A stretch of DNA of 12,858 bases from Blastocatellia bacterium UBA7656 (GTDB lineage Bacteria > Acidobacteriota > Blastocatellia > UBA7656): positions 462-13,319 of the forward strand of contig DLHY01000158.1 of the NCBI GenBank assembly GCA_002483445.1. The letters run 5' to 3'. Numbering within the stretch: the first letter of the stretch is position 1; every line of letters starts with the position of its first letter. This document shows, piece by piece, positions 7,375-12,858 of the stretch. A model generated the notes under the pieces. The model did not search any database and was not told the origin of the DNA. It worked only from the letters and a program-made list of their open reading frames with translations. Both the position numbers and the translations under genes were made by a program.

Positions 7375-7380
7375 ATCGCA

Positions 7381-7613
7381 GGAGTCCGTGATGTAGCGCG
7401 ACCTGCCAGGTTGCGCGCGCATGGAAAGTCGAAGAATTGGGGAACTCGCAGGCTGGCAGCCTGCTGTACGATTTCTGAGGAGTCGCGGATGTACAACAGG
7501 CTGCCAGCCTGTTGACACCCTGAAAGTATGAAAAGTGGAGAACCAGCAGGCTGGCAGCCCGCTGTACATTTTCTGAGGAGTCGTTGATGCGCCCTTAAAG
7601 TATGAAAAACAGG
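7381..7613. repeat. 98-bp tandem repeat with paired REP-like palindromes
   Basis: GGAGTC recurs at 7381, 7479 and 7577, exactly 98 bases apart. Unit 1 (7381-7478) and unit 2 (7479-7576) align along their whole length, including AAAGT and CTGTACxxTTTCTGA words; unit 3 is partial and lacks the palindromes. Each full unit has two palindromes. The first differs between units: GCGCGACCTG/CAGGTTGCGC at 7396-7416 and CAACAGGCTG/CAGCCTGTTG at 7494-7514. The second is conserved: GCAGGCTG/CAGCCTGC at 7448-7464, and 7546-7562 with one mismatch. The block fills most of the 310-base gap between two plus-strand genes. The frames open here are repeat-derived, not genes. The CAGGCTG-n-CAGCCTG core resembles dispersed REP-like repeats seen in several phyla. 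Confidence 0.85.
7494..7514. repeat. Perfect palindrome in the second 98-bp unit
   Basis: Ten-base arms CAACAGGCTG and CAGCCTGTTG flank a single central C. It is the strongest hairpin in the gap but has no T-run after it, so a terminator role for the propeller gene upstream is doubtful. Confidence 0.75.
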
Positions 7614-7618
7614 TGACG

Positions 7619-7660
7619 ACTCCAAATAACGGACTCCAGACTCCAGACTCTCGACTCCAG
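7619..7660. repeat. ACTCCAG heptamer array before the M14 peptidase gene
   Basis: Six units are in exact 7-base register: ACTCCAA, ATAACGG, ACTCCAG, ACTCCAG, ACTCTCG, ACTCCAG. The array ends eight bases before the Shine-Dalgarno of the peptidase gene and lies in its probable leader. No inverted partner array is visible nearby, unlike at 1522-1626 and 2227-2664. Confidence 0.8.
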
Positions 7661-7668
7661 ACTTTTCG

Positions 7669-7677
7669 AAGGAGGAG
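7669..7677 (+). promoter_or_regulatory. Ribosome-binding site selecting a GTG start
   Basis: AAGGAGGAG at 7669-7677 lies seven bases before GTG at 7685-7687. It decides the start of the M14 peptidase gene in favour of GTG. The upstream ATG at 7613 would translate the heptamer array and bury the signal peptide. Confidence 0.8.
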
Positions 7678-7684
7678 AATTACC

Positions 7685-10087
7685 GTGAGCAAAAAAAATA
7701 TTTCTCGATTATCAGCGTTGTTGATCGCTCTCTTTTTGATCGCGCCCGCAGCAGAAGCGCAGCGCGCGCAGAAATCGGCTGCGAAGACGCCCGCGCCTCG
7801 CGATCTGCTCGGATTCACTCCGGGCGATGATCGACGTCTGGCTTCGTGGGCGCAGATAGTCGATTACTTCAAGCGGCTCGATCAATCAAGCGACCGCATG
7901 ACGCTGGAAGAGATAGGGCGCACCACGCTTGATCGCCCGTTCGTCGCAGCGACGTTTTCATCGCCCGCAAACCTCGCCCGAATCAGTCGCTTCAAAGAGA
8001 TTCAACGCCGTCTGGCAGACCCGCGCATGATCACAGACGCTCAGGCCGAAGAACTCATACGCGAAGGCAAAACCATCGTGTTGATAACTCTTGGGATTCA
8101 CTCGACTGAAGTGGGCGGGCCGCTCGCGTCTATGAACATCGCCTACAAACTCGCTTCGGATGATTCCCCCGACACGCGCGAGATACTCGATAAGTGCATA
8201 ATCCTGATCGTTCCCTCGCTCAATCCCGACGGAGTAGATATCGTCAAGAAATGGTACGACCGCACTCTCGGAACTCCGGCGGAAGGGACAGGGCCGACCG
8301 AGCTTTATCATCACTACACGGGCCACGACAACAACCGCGACTGGTACGCATTCACGCAGGTCGAAACTCAACTCACCGTAGATAAGCTTCACAACCAGTG
8401 GCACCCGCAGATAGTCCACGACATTCATCAGCAGGGCGAGGGAGGGACGAGATTTTTCATACCGCCTTACACAGAGCCGTGGGAGCCGAACGTCTCGCCC
8501 ATACTTCAGGCCGGAGTCAATTTCATGGGATCGAGCATGGCGTGGGAACTCACAGCCGAAGGAAAAACAGGGGTAGTGATAAACGCGATCTACGATGCGT
8601 GGACTCCTGCGCGAGCCTATCAACATTATCACGGCGGCATCCGCATACTGAGCGAGACCGCCTCGGCTCGACTTGCAACGCCGACGAAGGTTGAGTTTGC
8701 GAATCTCACGAATCAGATCAACGTCGATACGAAAACGCGAAGCTGGAATTTCCCCGCCCCGTGGAAAGGCGGCGAGTGGAAACTTGCGAACATAGTCGAT
8801 TACATGCAATCAGGCGCGTTCGCCCTGATGCGAAACTCTGCGCGCTATCGAGAGCGTTGGCTTCGAGATTTTTATTTCATAGGCCGCGAGGCCGTGCGCG
8901 AAAGAAAAGCAGGCGAGGCGTTCGCTTTTCTGCTCCACGAGCCGAAAGAGCCGGATGAAACTGCCGCCTTTAAGAACCCCGCTGTTGAATGGCAGAAGCA
9001 TGGGCTTGAACGAATCGAAGCGATTTTAAAACGCGGGCAGGTTGAAATAATAAACGCGGCTTCGTCTTTTGAAGCGGCAGGAAAACAGTATCCGGCGGGG
9101 ACGCGGATCGTGATGATGTCGCAGCCTTACGGATCGTTCGCTAAGACATTGCTCGAACGTCAGCGGTATCCCGATCTGAGAGAGTATCCCGGCGGCCCTC
9201 CGCGTCGGCCTTATGATGTGACCGCCCACACCTTGCCGCTGCTGATGGGCGTCGATGTCACCGAGATAGATCAGCCTTTCCGCGCGCCGCAGCATCGGGG
9301 CGATGGACTCAGCGTCACGGAGAAGGAAGGACGAGTTTTCTTTTCGCAGTCGAAGGCGCGGACGGGTCTTTACAAGAGTTACTCGGCCTCGATGGATGAA
9401 GGCTGGACTCGCTGGATATTCGATCAGCACAAAATGAAATACACTTCACTCGTCGACGGTGACATCCGCGCAGGAAATCTTCGCGCTAAGTACGACTGTA
9501 TAATTTTTCCCGAACAGGGCGCGCGTCAGATAGTCGAGGGACTCGCGAAGAATCGCTATCCGGCAGAAGTTGCGGGCGGGATAGGAGCGGAAGGCGTCGC
9601 GGCGATAAAGAAATTCATAGAAGAAGGCGGCACAGTCGTCACGCTCAACGATTCCTCCGAGTTTGCGATTGAGCATCTCGACGCTCCCGTGAAAAATATT
9701 CTGCGAGGGGTTTCGAACAGAGACTTCTACTGCCCCGGCTCGATACTCAAAATCGAATTCGATGCGAAAGACCCTCTCGCCACGGGCCTACCCGCGCTCG
9801 AATCGAAACAGGGAGAAGGCATCGCGTGGTTCGAGACCGGTCCGGCTTTTGAAACGACGAGCAGTGATGCGCGAATAGTTGCGCGTTTCGCCGCGTCGAA
9901 AGATGTGTTGTTGTCGGGCTGGCTGCTTGGTGCAGACAAAATCGGCGGGCGCGGAGCGATTGTCGAAGTCAAACGAGGGCAGGGAAGAATCATAATGTTC
10001 GCATTCCGCCCGCAGTATCGCGGCCAGACGGTGGCGACTTTTCCGCTATTGTTCAATGCCATTCAGACGAGCGCGCCGGAGCGTTGA
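7685..10087 (+). CDS. Secreted M14-family metallocarboxypeptidase, large form
   Basis: Zinc peptidase of the carboxypeptidase A fold, exported and expected to release C-terminal residues or trim peptides outside the cytoplasm. The 800-residue product starts at GTG (see its ribosome-binding site) with a clear signal peptide ending APAAEA before QR. The M14 domain spans roughly residues 40-390. The zinc-site HxxE is seen as GIHSTEVGG (His139, Glu142), followed by PSLNPDGVD with the conserved NPDG, DNNRDW, and a third histidine in VHDIHQQG (His245 or His248). The C-terminal half, from about residue 590, has a class I glutamine-amidotransferase-like fold signature (DCIIFPEQGAR..., GVAAIKKFIEEGGTVVTL), as in other long bacterial M14 proteins. 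It ends one base before the convergent HNH gene, with no terminator between. The natural substrate is unknown. Confidence 0.9.
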   Translation: MSKKNISRLSALLIALFLIAPAAEAQRAQKSAAKTPAPRDLLGFTPGDDRRLASWAQIVDYFKRLDQSSDRMTLEEIGRTTLDRPFVAATFSSPANLARISRFKEIQRRLADPRMITDAQAEELIREGKTIVLITLGIHSTEVGGPLASMNIAYKLASDDSPDTREILDKCIILIVPSLNPDGVDIVKKWYDRTLGTPAEGTGPTELYHHYTGHDNNRDWYAFTQVETQLTVDKLHNQWHPQIVHDIHQQGEGGTRFFIPPYTEPWEPNVSPILQAGVNFMGSSMAWELTAEGKTGVVINAIYDAWTPARAYQHYHGGIRILSETASARLATPTKVEFANLTNQINVDTKTRSWNFPAPWKGGEWKLANIVDYMQSGAFALMRNSARYRERWLRDFYFIGREAVRERKAGEAFAFLLHEPKEPDETAAFKNPAVEWQKHGLERIEAILKRGQVEIINAASSFEAAGKQYPAGTRIVMMSQPYGSFAKTLLERQRYPDLREYPGGPPRRPYDVTAHTLPLLMGVDVTEIDQPFRAPQHRGDGLSVTEKEGRVFFSQSKARTGLYKSYSASMDEGWTRWIFDQHKMKYTSLVDGDIRAGNLRAKYDCIIFPEQGARQIVEGLAKNRYPAEVAGGIGAEGVAAIKKFIEEGGTVVTLNDSSEFAIEHLDAPVKNILRGVSNRDFYCPGSILKIEFDAKDPLATGLPALESKQGEGIAWFETGPAFETTSSDARIVARFAASKDVLLSGWLLGADKIGGRGAIVEVKRGQGRIIMFAFRPQYRGQTVATFPLLFNAIQTSAPER

Positions 10088-10088
10088 T

Positions 10089-10508
10089 TCAGGGATGCTC
10101 ACCGATTGCACGGAGCGCGCGGCGAAGGTTGATGAGCGATTGTCGATTGAGATGAAGAGCCTCGACTGTAGCGCGGCCTGTTGCTGTGCGACCGATGATG
10201 AGTAACGAATCCGCGCTCCACTCGAAATGTTTCGACCACTGCTGGCGGCGCGGATTGAACAGAGGGACGAGTTTTCCCGTCCGTGGGTCGCGGGCATGAG
10301 TCTTCGTGTACTTGTGATTGTTGCAGGCTGCGCAGGCCCAGGCCAACTCTGAAGGATCGTCGCTACCGCCTTTCACGCGCGGAAGGATGTGTTCGCATAC
10401 AAACGGGGAAGAGGAAAACAAATCAGGCAGTCGGCAGTATTCGCAAAAGCCCGCAGCGCGCTCCCGCACCATACGCCTCACAGGGCGAGAGACCGCTTTA
10501 CCTTTCAT
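10089..10508 (-). CDS. HNH endonuclease
   Basis: A 139-residue single-domain HNH nuclease, expected to cut DNA with a divalent metal. A Cys-x2-Cys pair at 22-25 (FCEYC) and a second at 59-62 (CAAC) form a structural zinc site. EHILPRVKGGSDD at 39-51 supplies the catalytic His40, and NNHK at 63-66 the later Asn/His residues. A conserved C-terminal part follows (PLFNPRRQQW..HFEWS...GRATVEALHLN). This form (FNPR, W, GRATV) is a widespread compact family that I know mainly from cyanobacteria and related soil bacteria. The ATG at 10508 overlaps the end of the upstream helical gene by 11 bases, so the two are translationally coupled. There is no methyltransferase or restriction specificity gene nearby, so restriction-modification is not indicated. 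Confidence 0.9.
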   Translation of the reverse strand: MKGKAVSRPVRRMVRERAAGFCEYCRLPDLFSSSPFVCEHILPRVKGGSDDPSELAWACAACNNHKYTKTHARDPRTGKLVPLFNPRRQQWSKHFEWSADSLLIIGRTATGRATVEALHLNRQSLINLRRALRAIGEHP

Positions 10509-10896
10509 CGCTTCCGCTCTTCCATCCGATCTCTTTCATAACTATGCGCGCGGGTTTGCCTCTGAGCTTGACCAGTTTGGCAAGAGCTTCCACTCGCCTG
10601 AGAGTGATCTGTTCGGCCTTTTCCACAAGAGCGCGGCGCTCTTCGATCTCCTTCTTCGTCAATGTGCCGCGCTCGCTCTTAGCTGCGAGTCGTTTGAGTT
10701 GCCGTTCGTCGACTGCTGGCAATCGCTCTCTAGTCGCTTCGATCAGCTTCGCTTCTTCCACCTCGCCGTTGCCGTTTTTCTTCTGCCATCTGTCGAACTG
10801 GCGCGAGAACTCGCGCAACTCTTCCGGCGACAGATGGCGGACGGCATCCATCAGATGCTCGACGCTCAGTTGTGCGGGAACCTGCACTATAGGCAT
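10498..10896 (-). CDS. Small helical partner protein of the HNH endonuclease, function unknown
   Basis: A 132-residue charged, almost wholly helical protein. It opens with MPIVQVPAQLSVEHLMDAVRHLSPEELREF, continues with a Lys/Glu-rich coiled-coil-like stretch (about 65-110: LAAKSERGTLTKKEIEERRALVEKAEQI), and ends LVKLRGKPARIVMKEIGWKS. I recognise it as the usual upstream companion of this HNH family; pairs with the same opening (Q-L-S, EQLSP) are common in cyanobacteria. The ATG at 10896 has AAAGGAAG about seven bases upstream. The stop (TAA, 10498-10500) falls inside the HNH gene. The coupling, small size and charge would suit an inhibitor, DNA-targeting subunit or antitoxin, but no function is established. 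The divergent gap to 11043 presumably holds its promoter; a TAAAAT box is present without a good -35. Confidence 0.75.
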   Translation of the reverse strand: MPIVQVPAQLSVEHLMDAVRHLSPEELREFSRQFDRWQKKNGNGEVEEAKLIEATRERLPAVDERQLKRLAAKSERGTLTKKEIEERRALVEKAEQITLRRVEALAKLVKLRGKPARIVMKEIGWKSGSDER

Positions 10897-10981
10897 AATC
10901 GTCTTCCTTTCCGTTCAGCCATTTTACTCCACGTCTGCGAGCAATAAAAACATCTCACAAACTGAAAGGCGATATGAAAAG

Positions 10982-11009
10982 TTGTCTGACTGGCGCGAGG
11001 CATGATATT
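10982..11009 (+). promoter_or_regulatory. Weak candidate promoter for the M28 peptidase gene
   Basis: TTGTCT (10982-10987) and GATATT (11004-11009) are separated by 16 bases, each matching four of six consensus positions. It is placed correctly for a leader of about 30 bases before the ATG at 11044. Confidence 0.3.
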
Positions 11010-11043
11010 CAGTACATATCCCAATGGCAAAGAGGTAATACTG

Positions 11044-12747
11044 ATGAAACGATTCGCTCTCTCGATTTGCGTTGTTTCGCTGATCGCATCTCTCGCTTTC
11101 TCATCACTGGCGCAAAAGCGCGCCGCCGACCCGACCGCTGAAGCAGGCAAGGTCATTACCACCGACGGGTTGATGAACCATATAAAGACGCTTGCTGCGG
11201 ACGAATACGAAGGCCGCGCTCCAGGCTCTCGCGGCGAAGAGAAATCGATCAACTACATCGCCGATGAATTCAAAAAGATCGGGCTTCAACCGGGCAATAC
11301 CGATGGCTCTTACTTTCAAAAAGTGCCGCTCGTCGGAATCACCACCAACAAAAACACTGAAATGAAAGTCTCCGCCGCGGGCAAAAACATGCAGCTTCGC
11401 TTCGGCGATGATTTCGTCGCGCGCACTGTTCGCGTGGTCGACCGGACGAGCTTCGACGCCGAGATGGTTTTCGTGGGCTACGGCGTGGTCGCGCCTGAAT
11501 ACAAATGGGATGACTACAAAGGAATGGATGTGCGCGGCAAAGTGCTTGTCATGCTAGTGAGCGATCCGCCCGTCCCTGACCCTAAGAATCCGAAGCAACT
11601 CGACTCTCGAATGTTCAAGGGCCGCGCGATGACTTACTACGGGCGATGGACTTATAAGTATGAAATCGCGGCTGAAAAGGGCGCGGCAGGCGTACTGGTC
11701 ATCCACGAGACGGGGCCGGCAGGCTATCCGTGGTCTGTGCCTCGCGGCAGCTTCACGGTTGAAAACTTCGATCTCGTTTCGAAGGATAATAATATGTCGC
11801 GAGTCAACATCGAGGGCTGGATAACGGACACGAAAACGCGAGAGTTGTTCGCCGCCTGCGGCAAGGATTTCGACGCGCTTCGAAAAGCCGCCATCAGCCG
11901 CGACTTCAAGCCCGTTGCGTTGGGCGCGAGGGCCAGCCTTCAGATCGAAAACACTCTGCGCCGAATCGAATCCAATAACGTCGTCGCCAAAGTCGAAGGC
12001 TCAGACCTCAAGGACGAGTATGTGATTTATACCGCGCACTGGGATCACCTCGGCATAGGCGAACCTGACGCGAAGGGCGACCGGATTTATAACGGCGCAT
12101 TGGATAACGCCACAGGCACGGCAGGCTTGATCGAGATAGCGCGAGCGTTCAAACGCCTTGCGAAGCCTCCGCGTCGTTCGATACTTTTTCTTGCCGTGAC
12201 TGCCGAAGAGAAGGGGCTGCTGGGGTCGAAGTACTATGCCGAAAACCCTGTCTATCCGTTGGAGAAGACGCTGGCCGCGATCAACATGGACGGATTGAAT
12301 CAATGGGGGCCGACGCGCGACGTGACCGTGATCGGGCTTGGCAATTCTACGCTCGATGACGTTCTGCGAAAAACGGCGGCGGAAAAAGGACGAGTCCTCA
12401 TACCTGACGCGGAGCCTGAGAAGGGATTTTACTATCGCTCGGATCACTTCAACTTCGCAAAGCTGGGCGTGCCTGCGCTCTACCCGTCGGACGGAATAGA
12501 TTTCATAGGCAAGCCTAAGGAGTGGGGCCGCCAGAAGCGCGACGAGTACACGGCCAACGATTATCACAAGCCGTCGGATGAGATTAAGCCTGACTGGAAT
12601 CTGTCAGGCGCAGTCGAAGATTTGCGATTGTTGTTCACTGTCGGTTATCGCGTCTCGCAAAGCGCGATCTGGCCCGCGTGGAAGCCGGGAACTGAATTCA
12701 AGGCGCGCCGCGAAGAGATGTTGAGGAAAGCCAAAGGCAAAATGTGA
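11044..12747 (+). CDS. Secreted M28-family aminopeptidase with PA-domain insert
   Basis: Co-catalytic di-zinc exopeptidase that removes N-terminal residues, exported from the cytoplasm. The 567-residue product has a signal peptide (MKRFALSICVVSLIASLAFSSLA, cut before Q). Residues 24-110 hold the N-terminal part with LAADEYEGRAPGSRGEE. A protease-associated (PA) domain follows at about 130-290 (GYGVVAPEYKWDDYKGMDVRGKVLVML...). The catalytic domain shows all expected ligands: His332 and Asp334 in TAHWDHLG, Asp354 in NGALDNATG, the catalytic Glu388 and ligand Glu389 in VTAEEKG, Asp416 in INMDG, and His468 in YRSDHFNF. I chose the ATG at 11044 because AAAGAGG lies eight bases upstream and the signal peptide then starts cleanly. 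It is followed by a strong terminator. With the M14 enzyme it suggests extracellular peptide scavenging. Confidence 0.93.
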   Translation: MKRFALSICVVSLIASLAFSSLAQKRAADPTAEAGKVITTDGLMNHIKTLAADEYEGRAPGSRGEEKSINYIADEFKKIGLQPGNTDGSYFQKVPLVGITTNKNTEMKVSAAGKNMQLRFGDDFVARTVRVVDRTSFDAEMVFVGYGVVAPEYKWDDYKGMDVRGKVLVMLVSDPPVPDPKNPKQLDSRMFKGRAMTYYGRWTYKYEIAAEKGAAGVLVIHETGPAGYPWSVPRGSFTVENFDLVSKDNNMSRVNIEGWITDTKTRELFAACGKDFDALRKAAISRDFKPVALGARASLQIENTLRRIESNNVVAKVEGSDLKDEYVIYTAHWDHLGIGEPDAKGDRIYNGALDNATGTAGLIEIARAFKRLAKPPRRSILFLAVTAEEKGLLGSKYYAENPVYPLEKTLAAINMDGLNQWGPTRDVTVIGLGNSTLDDVLRKTAAEKGRVLIPDAEPEKGFYYRSDHFNFAKLGVPALYPSDGIDFIGKPKEWGRQKRDEYTANDYHKPSDEIKPDWNLSGAVEDLRLLFTVGYRVSQSAIWPAWKPGTEFKARREEMLRKAKGKM

Positions 12748-12762
12748 AGCTGCATAAAAATC

Positions 12763-12790
12763 AAAGGCCGGGATCGCCCCGGCCTTTTTT
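12763..12790. terminator. Bidirectional Rho-independent terminator
   Basis: A ten-base stem AAAGGCCGGG / CCCGGCCTTT (12763-12772 and 12778-12787) closes a five-base loop ATCGC, followed by TTTTTT to 12790. The opposite strand has CTTTGATTTTTATG after the stem, so it can also stop the convergent gene at 12809. It ends the M28 peptidase transcript. Confidence 0.92.
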
Positions 12791-12808
12791 ATGTTTTTTC
12801 TGACGGAG

Positions 12809-12858
12809 CTACCAGCGCGGCTCGCGCCTCTGGCCACGCCCGCCGCCGCCAAAGCCAC
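12809..12858 (-). CDS. C-terminal tail of a Gly/Arg-rich protein, partial
   Basis: On the minus strand the frame entering from the right edge reads GFGGGGRGQRREPRW and stops at TAG (12809-12811), just before the bidirectional terminator. Such tails are typical of small RRM-type RNA-binding proteins of bacteria, but the domain itself is outside the window, so this identity is inference. Another minus-strand frame open through here (12604 onwards) runs antisense over the terminator and the M28 gene and is not real. Confidence 0.55.
   Translation of the reverse strand, partial: GFGGGGRGQRREPRW

Noticed and set aside
7494..7514. Rho-independent terminator of the propeller gene
   Set aside because: The palindrome is strong but no T-run follows on either strand.
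7381..7613. CRISPR array
   Set aside because: Only about 2.4 copies, the spacer-like parts are themselves homologous between units, and there are no cas genes.
7233..7818. Open minus-strand frames across 7376-7680 giving repetitive peptides such as TAGCQPAG
   Set aside because: They are translations of the 98-bp palindromic repeats and antisense to real genes; no ribosome-binding site or family resemblance.
12604..12858. Minus-strand protein spanning the end of the M28 gene
   Set aside because: It crosses the terminator hairpin and lies antisense to the peptidase. The Gly/Arg-rich tail in another frame ending at 12809 is more credible.

Overview
The window looks like chromosomal DNA from a moderately GC-rich free-living bacterium. 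I think Acidobacteriota, probably a Blastocatellia-type genome, is most likely. This rests on the gene mix (large secreted M14 and M28 peptidases, a Ycf48-like propeller, a NurA/HAS-barrel pair, a four-helix-bundle S23-type protein, an HNH endonuclease with a small helical partner) and on the intergenic heptanucleotide repeats. No rRNA or marker gene is present, so the assignment is inference.

Left block, 1-3848, minus strand. In transcription order: a NurA nuclease gene (2667-3848), a 438-bp hairpin-bounded cassette carrying a four-helix-bundle (23S rRNA intervening-sequence type) gene (2227-2664), a HAS-barrel-like gene broken by a single-base frameshift (1629-2223), a small palindromic heptamer element (1522-1626), and hutH (26-1522). 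The cassette sits between the nurA stop and the next start codon, as if inserted into a tight nuclease operon. The palindromic element sits in the same way between the HAS-barrel gene and hutH.

Middle block, 3849-7374, plus strand. A divergent promoter region leads to a GNAT acetyltransferase (4017-4478), abutting a MOP-superfamily flippase (4479-6119), then a lipoprotein-like Ycf48/BNR beta-propeller (6199-7374).

Repeat-rich gap, 7375-7684. It holds about 2.4 copies of a 98-bp tandem unit with two REP-like palindromes per full copy, followed by an ACTCCAG heptamer array that ends just before the ribosome-binding site of the next gene.

Right block. A secreted M14-family metallocarboxypeptidase (7685-10087) converges with a two-gene minus-strand module (HNH endonuclease 10089-10508 and small helical partner 10498-10896). 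After a divergent gap comes a secreted M28 aminopeptidase (11044-12747), then a bidirectional hairpin terminator (12763-12790) and the Gly/Arg-rich C-terminal tail of a convergent gene running off the edge.

The main candidate for something undescribed is the heptamer system. Four loci (window start, 1522-1626, 2227-2664, 7619-7660) carry in-register 7-bp arrays with different unit sequences. Two are arranged as inverted repeats, and one of those encloses an S23-family gene. The layout resembles the 23S rRNA intervening sequences (inverted-repeat stem around an S23 ORF) but lies in a protein-coding operon.
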